Below, piece by piece: positions 6,775-16,074 of a stretch of DNA of 58,044 bases. The stretch is from Burkholderiaceae bacterium. GTDB taxonomy: Bacteria; Pseudomonadota; Gammaproteobacteria; Burkholderiales; Burkholderiaceae_E. Position 1 is the first letter of the stretch. Each line of letters opens with the position of its first letter. The notes under the pieces are model-generated. The model was not told where the DNA came from. It saw nothing but the letters and a program-made list of their open reading frames with translations, and searched no databases. The stretch covers positions 1 through 58,044 of the forward strand of contig JAMLIN010000026.1 in NCBI GenBank assembly GCA_023954135.1, in the 5' to 3' direction. Position numbers and translations under genes: made by a program.

Positions 6775-8427
6775 ATGGAAACATCCCTTCCTGCACCGGC
6801 CGGCGGCGCTTCTCCGTTCAGCGGCCTGGCCGCCCTGCCGGTACGCCAGCTGCTCGTGCTGATGTTCGGCGTGGCGGCACTGGCCGCCGTCATCGCAGCC
6901 GCGTTCCTGTATTCGAAGGAGAGCGACTACCGCGTCCTGTTCGCGAACCTGGAGGATCGCGACGGCGGCGCGGTCGTCGCCGCGCTCACCCAGCTCGAGG
7001 TGCCCTACCGCTTCGCGGCGGGCGGCGGCGCGATCCTCGTGCCTGGCGACAGGGTCCACGACGTCAGGCTCAAGCTCGCCGGCCAGGGCCTGCCGCGTGG
7101 GGGCACCGTCGGCTTCGAGATCCTCGACAGCCAGAAGCTCGGCGTGACCCAGTTCCAGGAACGCCTGAACTTCCAGCGCGGGCTGGAGGGCGAGCTGGCC
7201 CGATCGATCCAGTCGCTGGCGGCGGTACGTTCGGCCCGGGTCCATCTCGCGATCCCCAATACCAGCGCCTTCGTGCGCAAGCGCCAGCCGCCTTCCGCCT
7301 CGGTCCTGCTCAACCTGCACGGCGGGCGAGTCCTCGATCGCGGCCAGGTAGCGGGCATCGTCAACCTGGTGGCCGCTTCCGTGCCCGAGCTCACGCCGGC
7401 GCGGGTCAGTGTCATCGACCAGGACGGCATGCTGCTTTCGAGCCGCGAAACCGCCGACGACGGCCTCGACTCCGCCCAGCTCGACCATGCGCGGCGCATC
7501 GAGGCAAGCTACATCCAGCGCATCGTCGACATCCTCGAGCCGATCGTCGGCAAGGGCAACGTGCGCGCGCAGGTCACCGCCGAGGTCGACTTCACCCGCC
7601 AGGAGTCGACCGCGGAGGTCTATCGCCCCAACCAGGGCAGCGAGCCGGCCGCGATCCGCAGCCAGCAGCTCAGCATCGATCCGGGCGCCGGGTCGGCCGC
7701 CGCCGAGGGCATCCCCGGCGCGCTCAGCAACCAGCCTCCGGCAGCCGCCCGGGCCCCGGCCAACGGGCCTGCACAGGAAACCGGTGCCGGCGCGACCGGC
7801 GAGGGCGCCAGCGCCGCCGCGACCATCCGGCGCGACTCGGTCACCAACTACGAGGTCGACAAGACGATCCGGGTGACACGCAGCCCGACCGGCACGGTCA
7901 AGCGGGTCGCGGCTGCCGTGCTGGTCGACTATCGCCGGGGCGTCGATGCCGACGGCGGCGAAACCCAGGTCGCACTGTCCGCCGCCGAGCTCGAGAGCAT
8001 CAACGCGCTGGTCCGCGAGGCGATCGGCTTCACCGAAAGCCGGGGCGACTCCCTGAGCGTGCTCAACACGCCGTTCACCCGGGAGGAGATTCCGGCCCTT
8101 CCCGAGATCCCGGTATGGAAGGATCCGCAGGTCGTCGACACCGCGCGCGAGTTCGGCAAGCATCTCGGCCTGCTGGCACTTGGCCTGGCCACCATCCTGA
8201 TGGTGATCCGGCCGGCCCTGCGCGCCCTGCGCACTTCCGCCCCGCCGGCGGCCGGCCGCCTCCAGCAGGTCGTCGGCGACGACATCAGCCTCCCCTCCCC
8301 TGACTCGATGGCGGCCACCGCAGCCTCGCCGAGCGCAGAGGTGCTGAAGCTCGCCCGCGAGAATCCGGGTACGGTGGCCAACGTGATCCGTGGCTGGGTC
8401 GGCAGCGAGGAGCGCCAGCAGCGATGA
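6775..8427 (+). CDS. fliF: Flagellar MS-ring protein FliF
   Basis: FliF forms the membrane MS ring on which the motor and export gate assemble. The 550-residue product has a first membrane segment at about residues 23-43 (LLVLMFGVAALAAVIAAAFL). This is followed by YscJ/FliF ring-building motifs (GFEILDSQKLGVTQFQERLN and VRSARVHLAIP) and a periplasmic beta-collar region. A second membrane segment lies around 463-483, and the cytoplasmic tail ends in VANVIRGWV, the FliG-binding region. It heads fliFGHIJK, downstream of the FlhDC-like box, and overlaps fliG by four bases (ATGA). Confidence 0.97.
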   Translation: METSLPAPAGGASPFSGLAALPVRQLLVLMFGVAALAAVIAAAFLYSKESDYRVLFANLEDRDGGAVVAALTQLEVPYRFAAGGGAILVPGDRVHDVRLKLAGQGLPRGGTVGFEILDSQKLGVTQFQERLNFQRGLEGELARSIQSLAAVRSARVHLAIPNTSAFVRKRQPPSASVLLNLHGGRVLDRGQVAGIVNLVAASVPELTPARVSVIDQDGMLLSSRETADDGLDSAQLDHARRIEASYIQRIVDILEPIVGKGNVRAQVTAEVDFTRQESTAEVYRPNQGSEPAAIRSQQLSIDPGAGSAAAEGIPGALSNQPPAAARAPANGPAQETGAGATGEGASAAATIRRDSVTNYEVDKTIRVTRSPTGTVKRVAAAVLVDYRRGVDADGGETQVALSAAELESINALVREAIGFTESRGDSLSVLNTPFTREEIPALPEIPVWKDPQVVDTAREFGKHLGLLALGLATILMVIRPALRALRTSAPPAAGRLQQVVGDDISLPSPDSMAATAASPSAEVLKLARENPGTVANVIRGWVGSEERQQR

Positions 8428-9416
8428 ACGACGAAGGAATCAACGACGCGGCCGTCCTCCTGCTCGCCATGGGCGCCGATGCGGCATCCCAGGTATTCAA
8501 GCACCTCACGCCGAAGGAAGCGCAACGCCTCGGGGAGGCGATGGCCCAGATGAAGACGACGCGGCGCGACCGGGTCGATGCGGTCCTCGGGAGGTTCCGC
8601 AGCGATGCGGAGTCGAACAGCCAGCTCGTCGACGATACCGACGAGTACGTCCGGACGGTGCTGACCCAGGCGCTCGGGTCCGAGAAGGCCGGGTTGCTGA
8701 TCGACCGGATCCTGCAGGGCGGCGACGTCTCCGGAATCGAAAGCCTGAAATGGATGGACGCTCCCGCGGTGGCCGAGCTCGTGCGCAACGAGCATCCGCA
8801 GATCGTCGCCTCGATCATCGTCCATCTGGAGCGCGATCACGCCTCCGAAGTGCTGCAGAACCTGCCCGAGCGGATGCGTGCCGACGTGATGTACCGCATC
8901 GCGACGCTCGAGGGCATCCAGCCCACCGCGCTGCGCGAGCTGAACGAAGTGCTCGGCAAGCTGCTGAGCGGCACCGATCGCGTCACGCGCACCAAGCTCG
9001 GCGGCACCAAGTCGGCCGCGGAGATCCTCAACTTCCTCGGCGGCGGCTCCGATGCCCAGGTGATCGAATGGATCCGCGACCAGGACCCGGACATCGCCCA
9101 GCGGATCATGGATCAGATGTTCACGTTCGAGGATCTCCTGAACGTCGAGGATCGCGGCATCCAGGTGCTTCTGCGCGAGGTCCAGAGCGATGCCCTGGTG
9201 ATCGCCCTCAAGGGCGCCGAGCCGGAGCTGCGCGAGAAGATATTCCGCAACATGAGCCAGCGCGCCGCCGAAACCCTGCGCGACGATCTCGAAGCGAAGG
9301 GGCCGGTGAAGCTCTCCGAGGTCGAGAGCGAGCAACGCGAGATCCTCAAGACGGTCCGCCGTCTCGTCGACGAAGGCCAGCTGACGATCGGGGCGGGATC
9401 CGAATCCTATGTCTAG
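8424..9416 (+). CDS. fliG: Flagellar motor switch protein FliG
   Basis: FliG is the rotor protein that contacts the stator and, with FliM and FliN, sets rotation direction. The 330-residue product has the three FliG domains: an N-terminal FliF-binding part, a middle part with the conserved EHPQIVASIIVHL motif (about residue 129), and a C-terminal domain containing the charged helix (LKGAEPELREKIFRNMSQRAAE, about residues 265-285) that interacts with MotA. Length is normal. Its ATGA overlaps the fliF stop and its own end overlaps fliH by eight bases. Confidence 0.97.
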   Translation: MNDEGINDAAVLLLAMGADAASQVFKHLTPKEAQRLGEAMAQMKTTRRDRVDAVLGRFRSDAESNSQLVDDTDEYVRTVLTQALGSEKAGLLIDRILQGGDVSGIESLKWMDAPAVAELVRNEHPQIVASIIVHLERDHASEVLQNLPERMRADVMYRIATLEGIQPTALRELNEVLGKLLSGTDRVTRTKLGGTKSAAEILNFLGGGSDAQVIEWIRDQDPDIAQRIMDQMFTFEDLLNVEDRGIQVLLREVQSDALVIALKGAEPELREKIFRNMSQRAAETLRDDLEAKGPVKLSEVESEQREILKTVRRLVDEGQLTIGAGSESYV

Positions 9417-10092
9417 CCGGATCATCGCGGCCGAGCGGGTGAAGGCCGTCGCCCCGTTTCGCCTCCATGCGCTGGGGCACGACGCCCGCCGGAACGAGCC
9501 GGCGGCGACGGGCCGCCCAGCCGAGACGTCCCTGGAATCGATCCGCGCCGCCGCCTTCGAGGAAGGCCGGCGCAAGGGGCGCGAGGAAGGCCTTGCCGAC
9601 GCGATCCGGGCGCGCCAGGACGAGGAACGCGCGAGCACCGGCGCACTGGCGCAGCGGGTCGACGCGATCGTCACCGACTTCGACCAGTCGCTCGCGGCCC
9701 TCGAGGAATCGCTCGCCAACCGGATGCTGGGCCTGTCGCTGCAGATCGCCACCCAGGTGGTCCGCACTCATGTCGATACCCGTCCCGACGCCGTGTTGCC
9801 GCCGCTTCGCGAGGCGATCGCCGATGTCCTGGCCGAAGCCCGGCGCCTGCTATTGCGTGTCGCCCCGGCCGATGAAGCCGTGGTTCGGGAAGCGCTCGGC
9901 GAGCTCGTCGCCAGCGGCCGTTGCGACCTTCGGGTCGACATGTCCATGCGCCCGGGCGGCTGCATGGTCGATTCGCCGATGGCAGCGATCGACGCGAGCC
10001 TCGAGACCCGCTGGCGCCATGTGCTTGCCTCGCTCGGCCAGGCGGTTCCGTCGCAACCGGGCGGGATGCACGGAGAGCGCATCGATGACTGA
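9409..10092 (+). CDS. fliH: Flagellar export ATPase regulator FliH
   Basis: FliH is the cytoplasmic stalk-like partner that holds the export ATPase FliI at the C-ring and controls it. The 227-residue product shows the expected segments. There is a charged, alanine- and glycine-rich N-terminal helix ([19 protein letters not shown], with GxxxG-like spacing, about residues 47-65), then a coiled coil, then a FliH C-terminal domain ([20 protein letters not shown]). It overlaps fliG by 8 bases and its stop overlaps the chosen fliI start (ATGACTGA). Confidence 0.93.
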   Translation: MSSRIIAAERVKAVAPFRLHALGHDARRNEPAATGRPAETSLESIRAAAFEEGRRKGREEGLADAIRARQDEERASTGALAQRVDAIVTDFDQSLAALEESLANRMLGLSLQIATQVVRTHVDTRPDAVLPPLREAIADVLAEARRLLLRVAPADEAVVREALGELVASGRCDLRVDMSMRPGGCMVDSPMAAIDASLETRWRHVLASLGQAVPSQPGGMHGERIDD

Positions 10093-11728
10093 GCGCGTCG
10101 CCCCAGAACCCGTGAATGAATCGGACGCGCCCGAGCGGTGCGCCAGGGGGGTTCCGATCGAGGCGCAAAGCGCAGCCATGTCGGGCGACATGGCGAGCAT
10201 TTGCAACGATGAGCGGGGCCGCCATGGCGTGACGAGCGGGCGTGGCGGGTTCGTTCACGGGTTCTCACCCCTGCGAAGGGACCCGGCACGCTGGTCGCGC
10301 TGGTTCGACAATCTCGACGAGATGCTGCGGGCGGCCGACCCGGTCCGCCAGGAAGGTCGCCTCGCCCGCGCTGCCGGCCTCGTCGTCGAAGCGACGGGGC
10401 TGAAGCTGCCGCTGGGCAGCGTCTGCCTGATCGAACCCGAGCATCATGCCGGTGACGCGAAACGCGACGCGGTCGAGGCCGAAGTGGTCGGCTTCGGCGA
10501 GGACCGCCTGCTGCTGATGCCGGCGACCCCGACGATGGGCCTCTCGCCCGGTGCGGTCGTCCGGCCGCTCGAGCGCCCCGTGCGCCCGCCCACCCTGAAC
10601 CAGCCTTCCCATCCCTGGCGTCGCGCGACCGACCGGATGCGGCGCCTGCCGATGGGCCCCGGCCTGCTCGGCCGGGTTCTCGACGCCCGGGGCATGCCGC
10701 TCGACGGCCTCGGCCCGGTACTGCGCGCGGAAGACCAGCCGATACATGCCCGCCCGATCAACGCGATGCAGCGCGACCCGATCCGCGAACCGCTCGATAC
10801 CGGCGTGCGCGCGATCAACGCGATGCTGACGGTCGGCCGCGGCCAGCGACTGGGCCTGTTCGCCGGAGCGGGCGTCGGCAAGAGCGTGCTGCTCGGCATG
10901 ATGGCGCGCTACACGCGAGCCGACGTGATCGTGGTCGGGCTGGTCGGCGAACGCGGCCGTGAGGTCAAGGAGTTCCTCGAGGACATCCTGGGCGATGAGG
11001 GCCGCCGGCGCTCGGTGGTCGTCGCCGCACCGGCGGACGAGCCGCCGCTCCTGAGGATGCAGGCGGCCAACTATGCCACCGCGATCGCCGAGCACTTCCG
11101 CGACCAGGGCCTGCACGTCCTGCTCCTGATGGATTCCCTGACGCGCTTCGCCATGGCGGCGCGCGAAGTGGCCCTGGCGATCGGCGAGCCGCCGGCGACC
11201 AAGGGCTATCCGCCTTCGGTATTCGCACGCCTGCCGCAGCTCGTCGAGCGCAGCGGCAACGGCCCGCGCGGCGGCGGATCGATCACCGCGTTCTACACCG
11301 TCCTGACCGAGGGCGAGGATGCCAGCGACCCGGTCGGCGAGGCCGCGCGCTCCTTCCTCGACGGGCATTTCGTGCTTTCGCGACGGCTTGCCGAAGCCGG
11401 TCATTTCCCGGCCATAGACATCGAGCAGTCGATCTCGCGGGTGGCCACCGCGGTCACCGACCCGGCGCACCAGGAGCGTGCTCGCGCAGTCCGCGGCGCC
11501 TGGGCCACCTATCAGCAGAACCGCGACCTGATCGCGGTCGGCGCCTACGTCCCGGGATCCGATCCGGAGATCGACCGCGCCATCGCGGCGGCGCCCGCCA
11601 TCGGGCGCTTCCTGCGCCAGGATCGCGCAGCCCGGTGCGATTTCCAGGAATCGCTCGCCGCGCTTGCCGCCCTCGGCATCGAAGCCGAGCGTCATGCACC
11701 GGATCAGACCGACGAGGTATCCCAGTGA
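10085..11728 (+). CDS. fliI: Flagellum-specific export ATPase FliI
   Basis: FliI is the hexameric ATPase that prepares substrates for flagellar export. Catalytic motifs are clear: Walker [21 protein letters not shown], the Walker B strand [17 protein letters not shown], and the family block [15 protein letters not shown]. The ATG at 10085 overlaps the fliH stop and gives 547 residues, about 75-100 more than most FliI proteins. The conserved part begins near [12 protein letters not shown] (about residue 70). A GTG at 10229 would give 499 residues and is a realistic alternative start. The extra N-terminal stretch is polar and low in conservation. The stop overlaps the fliJ GTG. Confidence 0.95.
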   Translation: MTERVAPEPVNESDAPERCARGVPIEAQSAAMSGDMASICNDERGRHGVTSGRGGFVHGFSPLRRDPARWSRWFDNLDEMLRAADPVRQEGRLARAAGLVVEATGLKLPLGSVCLIEPEHHAGDAKRDAVEAEVVGFGEDRLLLMPATPTMGLSPGAVVRPLERPVRPPTLNQPSHPWRRATDRMRRLPMGPGLLGRVLDARGMPLDGLGPVLRAEDQPIHARPINAMQRDPIREPLDTGVRAINAMLTVGRGQRLGLFAGAGVGKSVLLGMMARYTRADVIVVGLVGERGREVKEFLEDILGDEGRRRSVVVAAPADEPPLLRMQAANYATAIAEHFRDQGLHVLLLMDSLTRFAMAAREVALAIGEPPATKGYPPSVFARLPQLVERSGNGPRGGGSITAFYTVLTEGEDASDPVGEAARSFLDGHFVLSRRLAEAGHFPAIDIEQSISRVATAVTDPAHQERARAVRGAWATYQQNRDLIAVGAYVPGSDPEIDRAIAAAPAIGRFLRQDRAARCDFQESLAALAALGIEAERHAPDQTDEVSQ

Positions 11729-12171
11729 AGCCAGCCGTGCTCGAGAAGCTCATCGAGATGGCCGATCGCAATCGCGACCTGGCCGCCACCCGCCGGGCCC
11801 GTGCCGAGCAGGCCCGCGCCAGGGCTGACGGCACCCTGAATTCGCTCGAACAGTATCGCCTGAACCACCGCGAGGCGCGCAATGCCGCCATCGGCATGCT
11901 GCCCGGCGCCAGCGGCCTCGCCGTCCACGCCCGCTTCGGCGGCAAGCTGGACGAAGCGATCGATGCGCAGCGCGACCAGTGCCTCACGCTCGAGCGCTCG
12001 GTGGATGCCCGGTCCGACGAGCTGCGCAGGGCCCATGCGCGCCTCCAGGCGCTGCAGGCGCTCGAGCAGCGTCGCGAGCGGGCGCGCCGACGCCGGGCCG
12101 ACGCCGCCGAGCAGCGTACGCAGGACGATCTCTCGTCGAGCCGCCACCCCGACCGGCAGGCGGGCCGATGA
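11725..12171 (+). CDS. fliJ: Flagellar export protein FliJ
   Basis: FliJ is the coiled-coil stalk subunit of the export ATPase and recycles chaperones. The 148-residue product is almost entirely charged and helical ([20 protein letters not shown], then [18 protein letters not shown]), fitting the family in size and composition. The start is a GTG at 11725 overlapping the fliI TGA (GTGA), with no need for the longer upstream frame. Its TGA overlaps the fliK ATG at 12168. Confidence 0.9.
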   Translation: MKPAVLEKLIEMADRNRDLAATRRARAEQARARADGTLNSLEQYRLNHREARNAAIGMLPGASGLAVHARFGGKLDEAIDAQRDQCLTLERSVDARSDELRRAHARLQALQALEQRRERARRRRADAAEQRTQDDLSSSRHPDRQAGR

Positions 12172-13580
12172 ATCCGGTCGCGGCAATGATCAATCCGGTC
12201 ATGGACCCCGCCATGGCGGCATCGTCCGGCCCCGGTGGCGCCACGGACGATACCGCCGGCTTCGCCGATGCGCTCCAGCGAGCCGGCGGCAGCCCGCGTC
12301 CGGAGCCGGCTTCCTCCGGGGAGGCCGGGCCATCGAGAACCAGTCGCGACGCCGCTCGCGAATCGCCTTCCGCTCGCGGATCGAAACGCCCGGCGGAATC
12401 CGTCTCGAGCCCTCGGGACGAGGTCGACGAGACGAGCCAGGGAGCCGAGGCGAGGATGGTGAGAGACATCGCCGACGAACACGCGGATGCGAAGCCCGAG
12501 CACGACTCGACGGCACACGATCAGGACGGCGAGGCCCCTGCCCTCGTGGCGGTGCCGGATGCCGGCCTGCCCCGCTCCGGCGCACCCTCCAGGACGGACA
12601 GCGGGCTCGCGACCCATCGCCATGTCGCCGGCTCGGATGCGGTAGCTCCGGGCGACGCTCCGGCGCCCGGAGGATCCCCGAAAGCGAAGGCGATGCAGGC
12701 GGGGGTCGATCCGGCCGCCGTCGACGAAACGCCCGCCGAAAGCGCCCCCACCGCTGCCATGAACGCGGCCGAAGCTGCCAGGCGTGTTGCCGGCCAGCAG
12801 GCGATCGTGCCGGCCACCGAGGGCGCACAGCCTGTCGGCGTCCAGCGCCGATCCGGAGGCAGCGCGTCGACCATCGACCCGGCAAGCCGCGGCACGGTCG
12901 CCGGGACCGCGCCCGACGCAGCCGTGGCGCAGCGGGTCGCCGCAGCCGCCCGCGCGAGCGGCATCGGCCGCGCGGCACAGGCGCCCGTCGGCGACCAGTC
13001 GGCGGCCGCAACGTCCGCCGAAGCCGGCCCGAAGCCGGATTTCGGGGAGGCCCTGCTCGCCTCGCTCGCCCCCGATACGGACCCGCGAGCGGGCATCGCC
13101 GCATCCGCGGCGACTTCGTTCCCGATGGCCGGCGGCCCGCGTCCGGTCGCCCTGCCGATCGCCGCGCCGGTACACTCGCCCGCCTTTTCACAGGCCCTCG
13201 GCCAGCAGCTCGCCGTCGCCCTGCGCATGGATCTCGGCCAGGCGGAACTGATCCTGTCGCCCGCCGAGCTCGGCCCGGTCAGGGTCGAGCTGAGCCTCGA
13301 GGGGGATACGGCCAGCGTGCATTTCGCCGCGACTCATCCCGAGACCCGCCAGGCGCTGGAGCAATCATTACCGAACCTGCGGACCCTGTTCGCGGAGCAG
13401 GGCCTGTCCCTCGCGCACACGCATGTCGGCCCGGGGTTCCACCGCGACGACGGCGGGCGACCGACGCCGGGCGTGTCGCACCGGACGGCCGACGGACGGA
13501 CGGGCCTGACGATCGACGGCGATATCCGGCCGACGGGCGCGCGAATCCGGCCCGATGCGCTGGTGGACCTGTTCGCCTGA
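12168..13580 (+). CDS. fliK: Flagellar hook-length control protein FliK
   Basis: FliK is exported during hook assembly, measures hook length and switches export specificity. The 470-residue product has a long, low-complexity, Ala/Pro/Gly-rich N-terminal ruler and a folded C-terminal Flg-hook domain at about residues 340-425 (LRMDLGQAELILSPAELGPV followed by a SLEGDTASVHFAA strand). The ATG overlaps the fliJ stop, so the previous frame upstream is not part of the gene. fliL follows after 130 bases containing a promoter module. Confidence 0.92.
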   Translation: MNPVAAMINPVMDPAMAASSGPGGATDDTAGFADALQRAGGSPRPEPASSGEAGPSRTSRDAARESPSARGSKRPAESVSSPRDEVDETSQGAEARMVRDIADEHADAKPEHDSTAHDQDGEAPALVAVPDAGLPRSGAPSRTDSGLATHRHVAGSDAVAPGDAPAPGGSPKAKAMQAGVDPAAVDETPAESAPTAAMNAAEAARRVAGQQAIVPATEGAQPVGVQRRSGGSASTIDPASRGTVAGTAPDAAVAQRVAAAARASGIGRAAQAPVGDQSAAATSAEAGPKPDFGEALLASLAPDTDPRAGIAASAATSFPMAGGPRPVALPIAAPVHSPAFSQALGQQLAVALRMDLGQAELILSPAELGPVRVELSLEGDTASVHFAATHPETRQALEQSLPNLRTLFAEQGLSLAHTHVGPGFHRDDGGRPTPGVSHRTADGRTGLTIDGDIRPTGARIRPDALVDLFA

Positions 13581-13582
13581 CC

Positions 13583-13644
13583 GAATAAGCCCCGGCTACC
13601 CCGCCCTTATTCCACGTCCGGAAACCCTCAAGTTTTCCCAGAAT
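13583..13644 (+). promoter_or_regulatory. Class II promoter with FlhDC-like box upstream of fliL
   Basis: GAATAAG at 13583-13589 and CTTATTC at 13606-13612 form a perfect 7-bp inverted repeat. CCCTCAAGTTTTCC (13625-13638) and a -10-like CAGAAT (13639-13644) follow, the latter exactly 26 bases beyond the right arm. This repeats the layout upstream of fliF, including the near-identical CCCTMAAGTTTTCC block, and suggests that fliLMNOPQR has its own FlhDC-dependent promoter. Confidence 0.65.
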
Positions 13645-13710
13645 CCCTCCATGCGTTCGCCGAAGCCGGCGGACGGGTGAATGCATGGCATGCGCCAGCA
13701 CGGAGCGGAT

Positions 13711-14304
13711 ATGGCAGAGGAAAAGAACGAAGCGCCGGCGAAGAAGGGCAAGGGCCTGAAGATCGCCCTCATCGCCCTGGCGATGCTGCTCGTGGCGGGC
13801 GGGGCCGGCGGCACGGCCTGGTACTTCGCCTCGGGCTCCGGCGCCGACAAGGTCGCGACCGCCGGCAGCGCCGACGCGGACGAGGCGAAGCGCCGCCAGC
13901 GCAAGCCCGGGCAACAGCGTGTCTTCGTGCCGATGGACCAGTTCGTCGTCAATCTGAGCGATTCGAACCTGGATCGCTATGCCCAGGTCGCAGTGGTCCT
14001 CGAGGTCGACGACTCCCCCACGGAGACCCGGATCAAGGCCTCGATGCCGGCGGTGCGCAACGCGATCCTGCTGCTGCTCAGTGCCCGCTCGGCATCCGAG
14101 CTGCTGTCGCTCGAAGGCAAGGAACAGCTCGCGATCGACATCGCGCTCGCCGCCCACGCCGTGGTCTCGGACCAGATGCCGCCGCGCCCGAGCGCCCGCG
14201 CGACCGCCGCGAACGGGGAAACCGCGCAAGCCTCGCGCAGCTTCGACGACGTCGATACCGGTCCGATCGCAGCAGTCCATTTCTCCCAGTTCATCGTCCA
14301 GTAG
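13711..14304 (+). CDS. fliL: Flagellar basal body-associated protein FliL
   Basis: FliL is an inner-membrane protein that supports stator function near the motor. The 197-residue product has a lysine-rich N-terminus, one membrane segment (KIALIALAMLLVAGGAGG, about residues 14-31), a short linker and a periplasmic FliL domain (FVPMDQFVVNLSDSNLDRYA, about residues 71-90). I chose ATG 13711 because GGAG lies six bases upstream. ATG 13681 in the same frame would add ten residues without such a site. It starts the fliLMNOPQR unit behind a FlhDC-like box. Confidence 0.92.
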   Translation: MAEEKNEAPAKKGKGLKIALIALAMLLVAGGAGGTAWYFASGSGADKVATAGSADADEAKRRQRKPGQQRVFVPMDQFVVNLSDSNLDRYAQVAVVLEVDDSPTETRIKASMPAVRNAILLLLSARSASELLSLEGKEQLAIDIALAAHAVVSDQMPPRPSARATAANGETAQASRSFDDVDTGPIAAVHFSQFIVQ

Positions 14305-14323
14305 GCTGCGCCGAGGATCCCCG

Positions 14324-15316
14324 ATGGCCGAACAGTTTCTGTCACAGGACGAGGTCGACGCCCTGCTCGTCGGCGTCGACGGCGAGCAGGCCCCGACCGC
14401 GGAGCCGCCGGCGACCCACGGTATCGTCCCCTACGACCTGGCCCTGCAGGAGCGGATCGTGCGCGGCCGGATGCCGACGCTCGAGATCGTCAACGACCGG
14501 TTCGCGAGGAACCTGCGGGTCGGCCTGTTCAACTTCATGCGGCGCAATCCGGAGATCGCGGTGGGCCCGGTCAAGGTCCAGAAGTACGGCGACTTCCTCT
14601 CCGGCCTGGTGGTGCCGACCAACCTCAACGTCATGCAGATCAAGCCGCTGCGCGGCAGCGGCCTGCTGGTGCTCGAGCCCCAGCTCGTGTTCGCGGTGAT
14701 CGACACGCTGTTCGGCGGCAGCGGCCGGCTCAAGACCCGGATCGAGGGTCGCGAGTTCTCCGCCACCGAGCAACGGATCATCGACCGCGTGCTCGAGGTG
14801 ATCTGCAAGGACTACCGCGACGCCTGGTCGGGCGTCTACCCCCTGGAGCTCGAGTACGTCCGCTCGGAGATGCAGACGCAGTTCGCGAACATCGCGACGC
14901 CTTCGGAAATCGTGATCACCACCAGCTTCGCCCTGGAGATCGGCGACGCCGGCGGATCGATGCACCTGTGCATGCCCTACGCCACCCTCGAGCCGATCCG
15001 CGAGACGCTCTATTCCGCGATCAGCGCCGACCAGTCGGTGATCAACAAGCGATGGATCTCCAGCCTGACCCAGCAGCTCCAGCGCGCGGAGGTCGAGCTC
15101 GTCGCCGACCTCGGCTCGGCAACGATCAGCTTCGCCGACATCCTCTCGCTGCGGGCCGGCGATTTCGTCGAGCTCGACATCGACGCCACGGTGGAGGCGC
15201 GTGTCAACGCCACGCCGGTGTTCGAGTGCCGCTACGGCACGTCGAACGATCGTTACGCCATCCAGATCGAGAAGTTCCTCACCGACCCCGCGGGTCTCGA
15301 AGGCATCAAATCATGA
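14324..15316 (+). CDS. fliM: Flagellar motor switch protein FliM
   Basis: FliM forms the middle of the C-ring and binds phosphorylated CheY. The 330-residue product begins with the CheY-binding peptide (LSQDEVDALL), followed by the central CheC-like domain and a C-terminal SpoA domain (VELVADLGSATISFADILSL, about residues 260-280, where it pairs with FliN). Length is normal. ATG 14324 follows a GAGGATCC stretch; the longer frame upstream runs through fliL and is not used. The stop overlaps the fliN start. Confidence 0.96.
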   Translation: MAEQFLSQDEVDALLVGVDGEQAPTAEPPATHGIVPYDLALQERIVRGRMPTLEIVNDRFARNLRVGLFNFMRRNPEIAVGPVKVQKYGDFLSGLVVPTNLNVMQIKPLRGSGLLVLEPQLVFAVIDTLFGGSGRLKTRIEGREFSATEQRIIDRVLEVICKDYRDAWSGVYPLELEYVRSEMQTQFANIATPSEIVITTSFALEIGDAGGSMHLCMPYATLEPIRETLYSAISADQSVINKRWISSLTQQLQRAEVELVADLGSATISFADILSLRAGDFVELDIDATVEARVNATPVFECRYGTSNDRYAIQIEKFLTDPAGLEGIKS

Positions 15317-15750
15317 GCAATCCATCCGAGAACGACCAGGACGCTTTCGCCAACGAGTGGTCGAGCGCCCTTGCGGAACAGGAAAAGGCCGGGCCGGCCG
15401 CGACGCCGGCGAAGGCCGAGAGCGCCAGTCACCTGTTCCCCGACCTGTCGGCTCAGGCCACGGCCGAAGCCCGCGAAGGCCGAGGCAGCGACATCGAGAT
15501 GCTGATGGACATCCCGGTGCAGATCACCGTCGAGCTGGGCCGCACCCGCATCCCCATCAAGCACATCCTGCAGCTCGCCCAGGGATCGGTCATCGAGCTC
15601 GATGCCCTCGCAGGCGAGCCGATGGACGTGCTCGTCAACGGCTGCCTGATCGCCCAGGGCGAGGTCGTCGTGGTCAACGAGAAGTTCGGCATCCGACTCA
15701 CCGACATCGTCACCCCGTCCGAGCGGATGCGGCGGCTCAATCGGCTGTAG
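15313..15750 (+). CDS. fliN: Flagellar motor switch protein FliN
   Basis: FliN forms the base of the C-ring and docks FliH. The 145-residue product has a variable acidic N-terminal part and a C-terminal SpoA domain with typical sequence (MDIPVQITVELGRTRIPI, then GSVIELDALAGEPMDVLVNG, about residues 63-115). The ATG overlaps the fliM TGA (ATGA). Confidence 0.96.
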   Translation: MSNPSENDQDAFANEWSSALAEQEKAGPAATPAKAESASHLFPDLSAQATAEAREGRGSDIEMLMDIPVQITVELGRTRIPIKHILQLAQGSVIELDALAGEPMDVLVNGCLIAQGEVVVVNEKFGIRLTDIVTPSERMRRLNRL

Positions 15751-15759
15751 GCGACGGCG

Positions 15760-16074
15760 ATGAGCGCGACGCTTTCCTCCCTGGTCTCGCTGGTGATCGT
15801 CCTGGCGCTGATCCCGGTATCGCTGTGGATCGCCCGGCGGTTCATGGCGCCGGGGACGGGCTCCGCGGGCCAGGGCCCGATCCGGATCCGCGCCACCGCG
15901 ACCCTCGGGCCCCGGGAACGCATCGTGATCGTCGAGGCTGCCGGCAAGAGCCTGCTGGTCGGCATCACCGCCCAGTCGATGCAGACGCTTGCCGAGTTCG
16001 ACGACGCGCCGGAGTTCGATCAGCCCGAAGCACCCGCCTTCGCCAGCCTGCTGAAAGGCATCCGGCGCTCATGA
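15760..16074 (+). CDS. fliO: Flagellar biosynthesis protein FliO
   Basis: FliO is a small membrane protein that assists assembly of the FliP export-gate ring. The 104-residue product has one N-terminal membrane segment (SLVSLVIVLALIPVSLWIA, about residues 6-24) and a cytoplasmic domain with the family pattern LGPRERIVIVEAAGKSLLVG. FliO is poorly conserved in general, but position between fliN and fliP and this motif are decisive. It overlaps fliP by four bases. Confidence 0.88.
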   Translation: MSATLSSLVSLVIVLALIPVSLWIARRFMAPGTGSAGQGPIRIRATATLGPRERIVIVEAAGKSLLVGITAQSMQTLAEFDDAPEFDQPEAPAFASLLKGIRRS

